A program made the position numbers and the translations under genes. From Stutzerimonas kunmingensis (GTDB lineage Bacteria > Pseudomonadota > Gammaproteobacteria > Pseudomonadales > Pseudomonadaceae): a stretch of DNA of 55,696 nt. Under the pieces are notes generated by a model. It ran no database searches. It was not told the origin of the DNA and saw only the letters and a list, made by a program, of their open reading frames with translations. The stretch covers positions 1 to 55,696 of the forward strand of contig NZ_FORS01000012.1 in NCBI RefSeq assembly GCF_900114065.1. The letters run 5' to 3'. This document shows positions 43,563 through 54,318 of this stretch, piece after piece (positions within the stretch are counted from its first letter, which is position 1; each line of letters starts with the position of its first letter).

Positions 43563-45110
43563 ATGAAGCGACAGCCCATTTCCACCGGCTCGGAATGGAC
43601 CTTCGACCTGATTCGGCAGTACGACCGCGAGATCGGCCGCATCGCCGAGCGCTACGCGCTGGACACCTACCCGAACCAGATCGAGGTGATCACCGCCGAG
43701 CAGATGATGGACGCCTACGCCTCGGTTGGCATGCCGCTGGGTTACCACCACTGGTCCTACGGCAAGCAGTTCCTGCACACCGAGAAACACTACAAGCGCG
43801 GGCAGATGGGTCTGGCCTACGAGATCGTCATCAATTCCGATCCCTGCATTGCCTACCTGATGGAAGAGAACACCATGTGCATGCAGGCACTGGTGATCGC
43901 CCACGCCAGCTACGGGCACAACAGCTTCTTCAAGGGCAATTACCTGTTCCGCACCTGGACCGACGCCAGCTCGATAATCGATTACCTGGTGTTCGCCAAG
44001 CAGTACATCATGCAATGCGAGGAGCGGCACGGCATCGATGCGGTGGAAGACCTGCTCGACTCCTGCCACGCACTGATGAACTACGGTGTCGACCGCTACA
44101 AGCGTCCCTACCCCATCTCTGCAGAAGAAGAGCGCCGACGCCAGAAGGATCGCGAGGAGCATCTGCAACGGCAGATCAACGACCTCTGGCGCACCATTCC
44201 CAAGGGCACGGACAAGGGCGATGGGTTGGCGGACAGTCAGCGTTTCCCGGCAGAGCCGCAGGAAAACATCCTCTATTTCATCGAGAAGCACGCCCCGCTG
44301 CTGGAGCCATGGCAGCGCGAGGTGGTGCGTATCGTGCGCAAAATCGCGCAGTACTTCTATCCACAGCGCCAGACCCAGGTGATGAACGAAGGCTGGGCGA
44401 CATTCTGGCACTACACCCTGCTCAACGATCTGTATGACGAGGGCCTGGTCACCGACGGCTTCATGATGGAGTTTCTGCAGTCGCATACCAGCGTGATCTA
44501 CCAGCCAGGCTTCGACAGCCCCTACTACAGCGGCATCAATCCCTACACCCTGGGCTTCGCCATGTACCAGGACATCCGCCGGATTTGCGAGCACCCCACC
44601 GAGGAGGACAAGCGCTGGTTCCCGGAGATCGCCGGCAGCGACTGGCTGACCACGGTGAAATTCGCCATGAACAACTTCAAGGATGAGAGCTTTATCCTGC
44701 AGTTCCTTTCGCCGAAGGTGATCCGCGACCTCAAGCTGTTCAGCATCCTTGACGATGACCGCAAGGACGAGCTGCTGGTCCCGGCGATCCACGATGAAAG
44801 TGGTTACCACACCATTCGCGAACTGCTCGCCGCGCAATACAACCTCGGCAACCGCGAGCCCAACGTCCAGGTATGGAACGTCGACCGTCGCGGCGATCGC
44901 TCGCTGACCTTGCGTCACATGCAGCACGACCGCAAGCCATTGGGCGGGTCCACCGAAGAGGTGCTCAAGCATCTGCATCGGCTGTGGGGCTTCGATGTGC
45001 ACCTGCAGTCGATGCAGGACGACAAGCTGGTCAATACCCATCACATGCCACCAAGACCCAGCAGCGAGGCAGAGACCGACAACCGTTTTCCCGGCATGAA
45101 CTTCGCCTGA
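43563..45110 (+). CDS. SpoVR family protein (YcgB)
   Basis: A 515-residue member of the SpoVR family, named after a Bacillus sporulation protein but widespread in non-spore-formers. The N terminus (GSEWTFDLIRQYDREIGRIA) and central MNEGWATFWHYTLLN, with a His/Glu-rich metal-site look, are characteristic. It starts 10 bases after yeaH, with GAGGTG in the gap. Role unknown; the context links it to PrkA. Confidence 0.93.
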   Translation: MKRQPISTGSEWTFDLIRQYDREIGRIAERYALDTYPNQIEVITAEQMMDAYASVGMPLGYHHWSYGKQFLHTEKHYKRGQMGLAYEIVINSDPCIAYLMEENTMCMQALVIAHASYGHNSFFKGNYLFRTWTDASSIIDYLVFAKQYIMQCEERHGIDAVEDLLDSCHALMNYGVDRYKRPYPISAEEERRRQKDREEHLQRQINDLWRTIPKGTDKGDGLADSQRFPAEPQENILYFIEKHAPLLEPWQREVVRIVRKIAQYFYPQRQTQVMNEGWATFWHYTLLNDLYDEGLVTDGFMMEFLQSHTSVIYQPGFDSPYYSGINPYTLGFAMYQDIRRICEHPTEEDKRWFPEIAGSDWLTTVKFAMNNFKDESFILQFLSPKVIRDLKLFSILDDDRKDELLVPAIHDESGYHTIRELLAAQYNLGNREPNVQVWNVDRRGDRSLTLRHMQHDRKPLGGSTEEVLKHLHRLWGFDVHLQSMQDDKLVNTHHMPPRPSSEAETDNRFPGMNFA

Positions 45111-45112
45111 CA

Positions 45113-45128
45113 GTGGGCCGCGGCCCAC
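45113..45128. repeat. Perfect 16-bp palindrome after spoVR
   Basis: GTGGGCCG CGGCCCAC with no spacer, 2 bases past the spoVR stop. Without a loop or T-run it is unlikely to be a simple terminator. Confidence 0.55.
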
Positions 45129-45206
45129 CTCCGCGACCCTTCCTTACCCGCCACGCTGTAGCCTCAGCGCCGATATCCTTTATCCTCCGCGCCAACGGAG
45201 GTGGAC

Positions 45207-46376
45207 ATGCAGATCTACAAAGTCGGCGGCGCAGTACGCGACCGCCTGTTGGGGCGCCCGGTGACCGAGGTCGACTGGCTGGTGGTCGGTGCCACGCCGG
45301 AAGAAATGCAGGCCAGCGGCTTCCGCCCGGTCGGTGCGGACTTCCCGGTTTTCCTGCACCCGCAGACCGGCGAGGAATACGCCCTGGCGCGCACCGAGCG
45401 CAAAAGCGGTCGTGGCTATGGCGGATTCACCTTCCATGCCAGCCCCGACGTCACCCTCGAAGAAGATCTGCAGCGCCGCGATCTCACCATCAATGCCATC
45501 GCCGAAGATGACCAGGGCCAGCTGATCGATCCCTACGGCGGTCAGCGTGACCTGCAGGCACGGCTGTTGCGCCACGTTTCTCCCGCTTTCTCCGAAGATC
45601 CATTGCGTGTTCTGCGCGTGGCGCGCTTCGCCGCACGCTATGCCGAACTGGGTTTCCGTATCGCCGACGAGACGCTGGAGCTGATGCGTCAGCTGGCACG
45701 CTCCGGCGAGTTGTCGGCGCTGACGGCGGAGCGCAGCTGGAAAGAGATTTCGCGTGCGCTGATGGAGCCGCGGCCGGATGTGTTCATTCAGGTGCTGCAG
45801 GAGTGTGACGCGCTGGCCGAGCTGTTCCCGGAACTGGCCGCCACCTTCGCCAAGGGCAATGCTGCCGGTGGGCACCTGCTTGGCACTCTTCGGCAGTGCG
45901 CCGAACATGCTCAGCCACTGCCGGTACGCTGGGCCTGCCTGCTACTTGGCTGCACCACGTCGGCCGATAGCCAGCAACCACGTCTGGCCGCCATCGATAC
46001 ACTCAACCAGCGCTGCAAGGCGCCGAGGGATTGCCAAGAGCTGGCGATGCTGCTCGGCAGGTATCACGAGGACGCGTTCAACGCCAAGAAACTGCATGCC
46101 GATGCACTGCTCGACATGCTGCAGCATTTCGACATCTACCGGCGGCCGGAGCGCTTCGAGCAGTTCGTCGCGGCTTGTGAAATGCACGCCCTGGCAGGCG
46201 CTCCCGGCGAGTTGCTCTTCGAAGCCGATTATCTGCATGGCGCGGCCAGCGCGGCCCATGCCGTGCCGGTCAAACCGCTACTGGATCAAGGATTCAAAGG
46301 TGCCGAGCTGGGCAAAGCGCTCGGTGCTGCGCGCCTCAATGCCCTGAGCATCTACTGCCGGGAATATTCGCGGTAA
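45207..46376 (+). CDS. cca: CCA-adding tRNA nucleotidyltransferase
   Basis: It adds or repairs the CCA end of tRNAs. The 389 residues begin with the class II signature [27 protein letters not shown]; the catalytic carboxylates are in that DWLV segment, and the head/neck motifs ([40 protein letters not shown]) follow. The C-terminal region that carries an HD phosphohydrolase site in E. coli is present only in degenerate form, with no H...HD pattern. GGAGGTGGAC before ATG 45207 favours this over the GTG at 45201. Confidence 0.93.
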   Translation: MQIYKVGGAVRDRLLGRPVTEVDWLVVGATPEEMQASGFRPVGADFPVFLHPQTGEEYALARTERKSGRGYGGFTFHASPDVTLEEDLQRRDLTINAIAEDDQGQLIDPYGGQRDLQARLLRHVSPAFSEDPLRVLRVARFAARYAELGFRIADETLELMRQLARSGELSALTAERSWKEISRALMEPRPDVFIQVLQECDALAELFPELAATFAKGNAAGGHLLGTLRQCAEHAQPLPVRWACLLLGCTTSADSQQPRLAAIDTLNQRCKAPRDCQELAMLLGRYHEDAFNAKKLHADALLDMLQHFDIYRRPERFEQFVAACEMHALAGAPGELLFEADYLHGAASAAHAVPVKPLLDQGFKGAELGKALGAARLNALSIYCREYSR

Positions 46377-46382
46377 GGCAAT

Positions 46383-46925
46383 TCAGGCGCGCTGTGGAGG
46401 ATGGTTGCGGATCAGATCGGCAGGCGTAAGCTCGCTGCCGCGCCACTGAAACGGCACGGGCCAGAGCTCCTGGTCAATGGATGACTGCGCCCACAGATCG
46501 GCAAAGGCCTCGCCTGCAGCGGGATGTTTGACGGTCGGCGCCAATAACGCCAGCGGCCAGAGCACGAAGGCGTTCTTCAGGATCTCCGCACGCGGCAGCA
46601 GCAAGCCATGGAAGTTGCCGACCAGCTCGCCATACAGCAGCACATCGATATCCAGCGGCAACCCCTTGCGATCCGGCGCGTAACGGCCGTTGTCCGCCTC
46701 GATGAACTTGAGCCGGCGGTCCAGTTCCGTCAGCGGCAGGTCGGTGTAGCCGGCGACCACCAGGTTGTAGAAGTTGTCGCCCTTATAGCCCACCGCCAGG
46801 CTCTCGAACACTGGCGAGCAACGCATATCCTGCAGCAGCTCGGCCAGCGCATCGAGCCCGGCATGCAGGCGCTCGATGCGCTGCACATTGCTGCCCAGGC
46901 CGAGCATGACGGGGGTCAGCGACAT
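46383..46925 (-). CDS. folK: 2-amino-4-hydroxy-6-hydroxymethyldihydropteridine pyrophosphokinase
   Basis: It activates the pterin for dihydropteroate synthesis in the folate pathway. The 180 residues start with [10 protein letters not shown] and contain [13 protein letters not shown], and the signature [15 protein letters not shown] with the catalytic Asp pair. The spacing is somewhat divergent from E. coli HPPK, as in the second FolK of pseudomonads. Overlaps folB by 10 bases and is convergent with cca. Confidence 0.88.
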   Translation of the reverse strand: MSLTPVMLGLGSNVQRIERLHAGLDALAELLQDMRCSPVFESLAVGYKGDNFYNLVVAGYTDLPLTELDRRLKFIEADNGRYAPDRKGLPLDIDVLLYGELVGNFHGLLLPRAEILKNAFVLWPLALLAPTVKHPAAGEAFADLWAQSSIDQELWPVPFQWRGSELTPADLIRNHPPQRA

Positions 46926-47269
46926 CCGCGTTCGATCTCCACGCCCAGCGCACGGGCACGCGCATTGACGCCTGGTTTGGTGACCCGCAGGCGCAGCCAG
47001 ACGATGCCGAACTCGCTCATCAACTTTTGCGCCAGACGCTCGGCGAAGGTTTCGACCAGCTCGAAGCGCGCCGCGCAGGCGAACTGATCGATGGCCTCAG
47101 CGACCTTGGCATAGTCCAGAGCCTTGTCCAGCTCATCATTATCGGCGGCTGGTCGTATGTCCCAGCCCAGCGTCAGGTCGAGCTGCAGGCACTGGCGAAT
47201 CCCGCGCTCCCAGTCGTAGGCGCCGATTACCGTATCCACTTCCAGGCCTTCGATGAAGACTGTATCCAC
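46916..47269 (-). CDS. folB: Dihydroneopterin aldolase
   Basis: It cleaves dihydroneopterin to the hydroxymethyl pterin used by FolK, whose gene follows and overlaps. The 117 residues have [18 protein letters not shown] at the N terminus, the conserved Glu/Tyr/Lys positions ([24 protein letters not shown]) and the C-terminal LRVTKPG. Divergent from plsY. Confidence 0.93.
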   Translation of the reverse strand: MDTVFIEGLEVDTVIGAYDWERGIRQCLQLDLTLGWDIRPAADNDELDKALDYAKVAEAIDQFACAARFELVETFAERLAQKLMSEFGIVWLRLRVTKPGVNARARALGVEIERGCR

Positions 47270-47344
47270 GCAACGTTCTCCTGCGGCACGACAAGCTCGA
47301 AACGCGCCGTTAGACTCAGAGGCTCCCTGCCCCGGATGGATTCC

Positions 47345-47914
47345 ATGTTCTGGCTGCTGACCTTGCTCGCGTACCTGATCGGCTCGCTGTCATTCGCCAT
47401 ACTGCTTAGCCGCCTGGCCGGAATGCCCGACCCGCGCGCCGGTGGCTCCGGCAATCCCGGCGCCACCAATATGCTTCGTCTGGCAGGCAAGCGACTGGCG
47501 ATCTACACGCTGTTCGGCGATCTGCTCAAGGGCCTGCTGCCCGTACTGCTGGCCGCCTCGCTGGACATGTCCGTCCAGCAACAGGCCTGGATCGGTCTGG
47601 CAGCGGTCTGCGGCCATCTCTATCCGTTGTATTTTCGCTTCCGTGGCGGCAAGGGTGTCGCCACCGCCGCCGGCACCCTGCTCGCGCTCTACCCGCCGGC
47701 CGCACTGCTCGCCATCGTCGCCTGGCTGCTGGTATTCCGCCTGACGCGGACCAGCTCGCTGGCTGCCCTTATCGCCCTGCCGCTATGCCTGCCACTGCTG
47801 GCCTGGCAGCAACCCGGCGCGCTGTTGCCGATGAGCCTGCTCGCCACACTGATCGTCTGGCGCCATCGCAGCAACGTGCGCGACCTGTTCGCCGGCCGGG
47901 AACGGCATTTCTGA
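47345..47914 (+). CDS. plsY: Acyl-phosphate:glycerol-3-phosphate acyltransferase
   Basis: The inner-membrane enzyme that makes lysophosphatidic acid from acyl phosphate. The 189 residues have five predicted helices and three conserved motifs: [27 protein letters not shown] and a C-terminal [17 protein letters not shown] 47345 gives the usual family length; ATG 47336 is possible. Convergent with tsaD. Confidence 0.94.
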   Translation: MFWLLTLLAYLIGSLSFAILLSRLAGMPDPRAGGSGNPGATNMLRLAGKRLAIYTLFGDLLKGLLPVLLAASLDMSVQQQAWIGLAAVCGHLYPLYFRFRGGKGVATAAGTLLALYPPAALLAIVAWLLVFRLTRTSSLAALIALPLCLPLLAWQQPGALLPMSLLATLIVWRHRSNVRDLFAGRERHF

Positions 47915-47929
47915 CCGCTCTGACGCTCA

Positions 47930-48955
47930 TCAGATCGCCGGCAGTGTGTCCATCGACCAACGCGACTGTACGGTGATCGCCGGACCATCATGCTGCCCGG
48001 CGAGCAAGCGCTGACAGCCAGCGTAAGCGATCATCGCACCGTTGTCGGTGCAGAAACGTGGCCGCGCATAGAAGACCTGACCCTTGAACTCACCGAGCAT
48101 CCGCTCCAGCGCCTGGCGCAGAGACTGATTGGCGCTGACCCCGCCGGCGATGACCAGCGACTTCAGGCCAGTCTGCCTAAGCGCCCGGCGACACTTGATG
48201 GTCAGCGTCTCGACCACAGCCTGCTGGAACGCCAGCGCGATGTCGCAGCGGGTCTGCTCGGATTCGTCGCCCGCGCTGCGGCACTGCTGCCAGGTATTGA
48301 GGGTAAAGGTCTTCAGGCCGCTGAAACTGAAATCCAGACCGGGCCGATCAGTCATCGGCCGCGGAAAGACGAAGCGTCCCGGAGTGCCCTGCTCGGCCAG
48401 ACGGGCGATTTCCGGCCCACCGGGATAACGCAGGCCCATCAGCTTGGCGGTCTTGTCGAAGGCTTCACCGGCGGCATCGTCCACCGATTCGCCGAGCAGC
48501 TCGTACCGGCCAATGCCATCCACGCGAACAAGCTGCGTATGGCCACCCGACACCAGCAAGGCGACGAACGGGAACTGCGGCGGCTGCGCTTCGAGCATCG
48601 GAGCCAGCAGGTGACCTTCCATATGGTGCACGCCGACAGCCGGTACGCCCCAGGCCAACGCCAGTGCTTGGGCGCAGGAGGCCCCAACCAGCAGCGCACC
48701 GACCAGTCCGGGGCCGGCCGTATAGGCCACCGCATCGATCTGGCCGGCCTCGCGGCCCGCCTCCTCCAGCACCTGGCGAATCAGAGGCAGCATGCGTTTC
48801 ACGTGATCGCGCGAGGCGAGCTCAGGCACCACGCCGCCATAGACGCGATGCAGGTCGATCTGGCTGAATAGCGCGTCGGCCAGCAGGCCCTGTTCGCTGT
48901 CGTAAAGCGCGACACCAGTCTCGTCGCAGGACGTTTCCAACCCCAGCACCAGCAT
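47930..48955 (-). CDS. tsaD: tRNA N6-adenosine threonylcarbamoyltransferase TsaD
   Basis: It transfers the threonylcarbamoyl group to A37 of ANN-decoding tRNAs together with TsaB and TsaE. The 341 residues show [16 protein letters not shown] at the N terminus, the metal motif [10 protein letters not shown] (His near residues 111 and 115) and [11 protein letters not shown]. It lies divergent from rpsU, the usual position next to the macromolecular-synthesis operon. Confidence 0.96.
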   Translation of the reverse strand: MLVLGLETSCDETGVALYDSEQGLLADALFSQIDLHRVYGGVVPELASRDHVKRMLPLIRQVLEEAGREAGQIDAVAYTAGPGLVGALLVGASCAQALALAWGVPAVGVHHMEGHLLAPMLEAQPPQFPFVALLVSGGHTQLVRVDGIGRYELLGESVDDAAGEAFDKTAKLMGLRYPGGPEIARLAEQGTPGRFVFPRPMTDRPGLDFSFSGLKTFTLNTWQQCRSAGDESEQTRCDIALAFQQAVVETLTIKCRRALRQTGLKSLVIAGGVSANQSLRQALERMLGEFKGQVFYARPRFCTDNGAMIAYAGCQRLLAGQHDGPAITVQSRWSMDTLPAI

Positions 48956-49041
48956 GGGTTCAACCTTTCCGGAGGGCGAATGAAGCCGTGCATATTAATC
49001 GTCGGGCCGTCCGACCGACCAGCGCTTTTCGATCAGGGGCT

Positions 49042-49070
49042 TTGCATTCCGCAATTGGAGCGGGTAACAT
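49042..49070 (+). promoter_or_regulatory. Candidate rpsU promoter
   Basis: TTGCAT (49042-49047), 17-base spacer, TAACAT (49065-49070), about 80 bases before rpsU. Confidence 0.55.
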
Positions 49071-49151
49071 CCGCAACCCTTAAAACCAGCGTGCTTGCGA
49101 GTCATTGCCGAAGCGCGTTGCCACCGGTAATCAAGTGAAGGTAAGTCCTGG

Positions 49152-49367
49152 ATGCCCGCTGTCAAAGTTAAAGAGAATGAACCCTTCGACGTAGCACTGC
49201 GTCGCTTCAAGCGTTCCTGCGAAAAAGCAGGTGTTCTGGCCGAAGTCCGCTCGCGCGAGTTCTACGAGAAGCCGACTTCCGAGCGCAAGCGCAAGGCTGC
49301 CGCTGCAGTCAAGCGTCACGCTAAGAAAGTGCAGCGCGAGCAGCGCCGCAGCGTCCGCCTGTACTAA
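49152..49367 (+). CDS. rpsU: 30S ribosomal protein S21
   Basis: The 71-residue, highly basic S21 protein helps the 30S subunit engage mRNA. The sequence is close to the canonical family ([20 protein letters not shown] at the start, RRSVRLY at the end). GAAGG lies upstream of the ATG. First gene of the rpsU-dnaG-rpoD cluster; two hairpins separate it from dnaG. Confidence 0.97.
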   Translation: MPAVKVKENEPFDVALRRFKRSCEKAGVLAEVRSREFYEKPTSERKRKAAAAVKRHAKKVQREQRRSVRLY

Positions 49368-49390
49368 TCCAGTACAGCTGACGTCGCATC

Positions 49391-49412
49391 AAGCCCGGCT
49401 CAGGCCGGGCTT
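49391..49412 (+). terminator. Terminator between rpsU and dnaG (first)
   Basis: Perfect 9-bp stem AAGCCCGGC / GCCGGGCTT, loop TCAG, followed by TTGCATTG. It is in the same place as the partial terminator between rpsU and dnaG of E. coli. Confidence 0.75.
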
Positions 49413-49441
49413 TGCATTGCATGCTTACTCCGCTTCGCCAG

Positions 49442-49464
49442 CCGGCGAAAGGCCGGAGTTTTTT
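49442..49464 (+). terminator. Terminator between rpsU and dnaG (second)
   Basis: CCGGC, loop GAAAG, GCCGG, then AG and a run of six T. A second intrinsic terminator 30 bases after the first. Confidence 0.7.
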
Positions 49465-49505
49465 CATTTCCGGCTCATGCAATGCGAGCGTAATCAGATA
49501 CCTCT

Positions 49506-51449
49506 ATGGCCGGCCTGATCCCCCAATCCTTCATCGACGACCTGCTCAACCGCTCCGACATCGTCGAGGTGGTCGGCTCGCGCATCCAACTGAAAAAGGC
49601 CGGCAAGAACTACAGCGCCCTCTGCCCTTTTCACAAGGAAAAGACACCCTCGTTCAGCGTCAGTCCGGACAAGCAGTTCTACTATTGCTTCGGCTGCGGC
49701 GCTGGTGGCAATGCGCTGGGCTTCGTCATGGACCACGACCAGCTGGACTTCCCCCAGGCAGTCGAGGAACTGGCCAAGCGCGCGGGAATGGAAGTCCCCC
49801 ACGAGGAAAGCGGCCGCAAACACAAGCCACGCCAGCCGGTCGATTCGCCGCTCTACCCACTGCTGGCTGCCGCCGCCGATTACTACCGCCAAGCCCTGAA
49901 AAGCCACGCGACCCGCAAGTCGGCCGTGGAGTACCTCAAGGGCCGCGGCCTGTCCGGCGTGATTGCCCGGGATTTCGGATTGGGCTTCGCCCCGCCCGGC
50001 TGGGACAACCTGATGAAGCATCTCGGCGGCGATGCGCTGCAGCAGAAAGCGCTGATCGACGCCGGCCTGCTGATCGAGAACGCCGAGAACGGCAAACGCT
50101 ACGACCGTTTCCGCGATCGCGTGATGTTCCCCATCCGCGACAGCCGCGGCCGGGTCATCGCCTTCGGCGGTCGCGTTCTGGGCGATGACAAGCCCAAGTA
50201 CCTGAATTCGCCGGAAACCCCGGTATTCCACAAGGGCCAGGAACTCTACGGCCTTTACGAAGCGCGGCAGGCCAACCGAGATCTCGACGAGATCATGGTG
50301 GTCGAGGGCTACATGGACGTCATTGCACTGGCCCAGCAAGGCTTGCGCAACGCCGTGGCCACCCTTGGTACGGCAACCAGCGAAGAGCATCTCAAGCGCC
50401 TGTTCCGCATCGTACCCAGCGTGCTGTTCTGCTTCGATGGCGACGCGGCCGGACGCAAAGCCGCCTGGCGAGCACTGGAAGCCACGCTACCGAACCTGCA
50501 GGATGGCCGCCGGGCGCGCTTTCTGTTCCTGCCCGACGGAGAGGACCCGGACACACTGGTCCGCGCCGAGGGCACCGATGCATTTCGCGCGCGCATTCAG
50601 CAGCACTCACAGCCACTGGCCGATTACTTCTTCCAGCAACTGAGCGACGAAGCCGATCCACGCTCATTGGAAGGCAAGGCCCACTTGGCCACCCTGGCAG
50701 CGCCGCTTATCGAAAAGATTCCCGGTGCAAACCTGCGCGCATTGATGCGCCAGCGTCTCACCGAGATCACGGGCCTAAACGGGGAAGCACTGCAGCATAT
50801 GGCAGCAGCGCCAACCACCGCACCCAGCAACAACTCAGCCGAGTACGACGACGCCGCTTATTACGACACGGGCTCGCACTACGCCGAGACCGACTACTTC
50901 CAGCCTCCCGAAGCGCCCAAGCCACAACGCGGCGAAAAAAAGGAATGGAAGAAAGACTGGAAAAAATCCGGACAGCAACCAGACTTCAAACCTCGCGGTC
51001 CGCGTACGCCAGCTACCGTCGAGCCGCCGACCCTGACCACGCTGCGGACGCTACTGCACCACCCGGAGCTAGCACAGAAGGTCGAGGACGTCAGCCATTT
51101 CGCCGCAGAAGACGACACATACGCGCAATTGCTCGTTGCACTGCTTGGCACGCTGCAGAAGAATCCGAAACTGCGCAGCCTGCAACTGATCGCCCGCTGG
51201 CATGGAACCGACCAAGGGCGACTTTTACGTGCACTTGCAGAGAAAGAATGGCTGATCTCGGCCGATAACCTTGAACAGCAGTTTTTCGACACCATTAATA
51301 GCCTTGCCGCCCGACAGCGGGAACGCCGACTCGAAAGCCTGCTGCGCAAGGCTCGCCAGGGTGAACTCAGCGCAGAGGAAAAAGACCAGCTGCGTAACCT
51401 GTTGAGTCGTAACGCAACACCCGCTGCATCGACCTCAACTGGCGCGTGA
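49506..51449 (+). CDS. dnaG: DNA primase
   Basis: It makes RNA primers at the replication fork. The 647 residues have an N-terminal zinc-binding domain (CPFH near residue 40, then CFGC near 61), the catalytic TOPRIM fold with MVVEGYMDVIAL (about 264-275) and downstream acidic residues (FCFDGDAAGRKAA), a low-complexity Pro/Lys-rich linker (about 440-500) and a C-terminal helicase-binding domain. Located between rpsU and rpoD as usual. Confidence 0.97.
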   Translation: MAGLIPQSFIDDLLNRSDIVEVVGSRIQLKKAGKNYSALCPFHKEKTPSFSVSPDKQFYYCFGCGAGGNALGFVMDHDQLDFPQAVEELAKRAGMEVPHEESGRKHKPRQPVDSPLYPLLAAAADYYRQALKSHATRKSAVEYLKGRGLSGVIARDFGLGFAPPGWDNLMKHLGGDALQQKALIDAGLLIENAENGKRYDRFRDRVMFPIRDSRGRVIAFGGRVLGDDKPKYLNSPETPVFHKGQELYGLYEARQANRDLDEIMVVEGYMDVIALAQQGLRNAVATLGTATSEEHLKRLFRIVPSVLFCFDGDAAGRKAAWRALEATLPNLQDGRRARFLFLPDGEDPDTLVRAEGTDAFRARIQQHSQPLADYFFQQLSDEADPRSLEGKAHLATLAAPLIEKIPGANLRALMRQRLTEITGLNGEALQHMAAAPTTAPSNNSAEYDDAAYYDTGSHYAETDYFQPPEAPKPQRGEKKEWKKDWKKSGQQPDFKPRGPRTPATVEPPTLTTLRTLLHHPELAQKVEDVSHFAAEDDTYAQLLVALLGTLQKNPKLRSLQLIARWHGTDQGRLLRALAEKEWLISADNLEQQFFDTINSLAARQRERRLESLLRKARQGELSAEEKDQLRNLLSRNATPAASTSTGA

Positions 51450-51463
51450 GGTCCTAGCTCGGC

Positions 51464-51469
51464 TATAAT
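51464..51469 (+). promoter_or_regulatory. Candidate rpoD promoter -10 box
   Basis: TATAAT preceded by GGC, 47 bases before the rpoD start. No convincing -35 lies 16-18 bases upstream, so it may depend on an extended -10 or an activator. Confidence 0.5.
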
Positions 51470-51516
51470 GCTCAGCTTGTTTTCAGCCCGCCAGAACCTT
51501 CAGTGGATAGGGTTAT

Positions 51517-53370
<1,854 letters not shown>

Positions 53371-53376
53371 GACCCG

Positions 53377-53405
53377 AACCCCCGGCATGCCGGGGGTTCT
53401 TTTTG
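53377..53405 (+). terminator. rpoD terminator
   Basis: AACCCCCGGC, ATG-containing loop, GCCGGGGGTT as a long perfect stem followed by CTTTTT. Confidence 0.9.
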
Positions 53406-53481
53406 CTGCCGCATGCCCATGAGCGGCCTGCTTCGATTGGCGCCGCCGCAATACCACCGGTATAATCCGCCGGCCTTCTGG

Positions 53482-53558
53482 GGGCCTATAGCTCAGTTGG
53501 TTAGAGCAGAGGACTCATAATCCTTTGGTCCACGGTTCGAGTCCGTGTGGGCCCACCA
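53482..53558 (+). tRNA. tRNA with CAU anticodon, probably tRNA-Ile2
   Basis: A complete cloverleaf with encoded CCA. The acceptor stem GGGCCTA pairs with TGGGCCC (one G-U). The T arm CACGG / CCGTG surrounds TTCGAGT. The anticodon CAT is at 53516-53518 in loop CTCATAA. Elongator Met and lysidine-modified Ile2 share this anticodon; the variable region (TTTGGTCC) is closer to enterobacterial Ile2. Synteny with other pseudomonads ends at its 3' end, so it probably served as an integration site. Confidence 0.9.
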
Positions 53559-53574
53559 CAAAAAACAAAGAGTT

Positions 53575-53600
53575 AGGTCAGCCTTTAAGCTGGCCTTTTT
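53575..53600 (+). terminator. Terminator after the tRNA
   Basis: AGGTCAGC, loop CTTTAA, GCTGGCCT with one G-U pair, followed by a run of T. Confidence 0.75.
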
Positions 53601-53628
53601 CTTTTCTAGCCGTAAAAAATAAATTTGA

Positions 53629-53649
53629 GTACCGTTTTGGGTACCGTTT
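53629..53649. repeat. Direct repeat GTACCGTTT (two copies)
   Basis: GTACCGTTT at 53629-53637 and 53641-53649, in phase every 12 bases (GAGTACCGTTTT, GGGTACCGTTTC). Similar short GGGTACC repeats are often found next to tRNA-borne integrase sites. No integrase gene is present in the window. From 53601 to 53740 I see no coding sequence. Confidence 0.6.
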
Positions 53650-53741
53650 CGTTTTAACTGCAATTGGCGCAACGAGCATTACCGCTCGCAGATTGACAGC
53701 CCCTTAGAGCTCCAATAGCTTGTACTCCCCCCGAAGGGGGA

Positions 53742-53905
53742 CGGGATTGGCGTCCCGGTTCTGAGATTGGGGCTAGGCAGATTTCTAGCTCCATGCATGG
53801 CTGTGCCTTTATGGGCAGGCCGTGCGGGGCATCTTCGGATGCGCCGGCCCTCAGACCGGTACGCCAACCCGTGCGGTCTGCTCACCAATTGGCGTTGGTG
53901 AGCAG
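53742..53905 (+). ncRNA. Structured RNA region with mutually complementary hairpin loops, possibly C4-antisense-like
   Basis: No ORF fits here, but four hairpins do. H1: CGGGA / TCCCG with loop TTGGCG (53747-53752). H2: GCATC, TTCG tetraloop, GATGC (53829-53842). H3: CAGACCG / CGGTCTG (53852-53858, 53874-53880), whose loop carries ACGCCAA (53861-53867). H4: CTGCTCACCAA / TTGGTGAGCAG (53878-53905) with loop TTGGCG. The H3 loop is complementary over 7 bases (ACGCCAA to TTGGCGT) to both H1 and H4. H3 and H4 share bases 53878-53880, so they compete. I recall similar sequence upstream of small Pseudomonas genes and the C4 RNA class, but cannot verify it. Confidence 0.5.
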
Positions 53906-53930
53906 AAACTTTCCGTTCTGAGGACCAACC

Positions 53931-54293
53931 ATGCCCTACTCTACTAGCGACAACAGCCCACTATCCGAGCCCAATGCTGCTGACCAAAACAGCGCACTGG
54001 CCGACCGGAACACGCAACGACCGCAGGCCGGCTTCGCCCCACTACTACCCAACGACCCCAGCTGCATACTTGGCTTTCGTAGCGATGCCTCCGCTAGTGA
54101 GCTCTATGACGAAGCGTCGCTGCGCCAGCAGGCCGTGCTTGGTTTGCTCGGTGCACTCAGCGGCACGCCCAGTTCGAGTGAGCTCGCAAGCGAACCGCTG
54201 AGTGCATGCATCCAAGCGATCCGCTTGTTGTGCAGCGATGCTGCTGCGCTGTATTCCGCAGCCTGGAACAGCGTGCAGCAAGAAGCAGCCTAG
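53931..54293 (+). CDS. Hypothetical protein downstream of the structured RNA
   Basis: A 120-residue protein I do not recognise. The N-terminal 40 residues are polar and low-complexity; the C-terminal half is Ala/Leu/Ser-rich and probably helical (LGLLGALSGTPSSSELASE, then ACIQAIRLLCSDAAALY). It has a good GAGGA ribosome site 7 bases ahead and starts 25 bases after hairpin H4, so its translation could be controlled by that structure. It is convergent with the XRE gene. Confidence 0.6.
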   Translation: MPYSTSDNSPLSEPNAADQNSALADRNTQRPQAGFAPLLPNDPSCILGFRSDASASELYDEASLRQQAVLGLLGALSGTPSSSELASEPLSACIQAIRLLCSDAAALYSAAWNSVQQEAA

Positions 54294-54318
54294 TCCGACA
54301 GATACACAGCGCGCGGGG

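Noticed and set aside
53525..53707. 60-codon ORF starting inside the tRNA
   Set aside because: Begins within the tRNA T arm and has no ribosome site; better explained as non-coding DNA after the tRNA.
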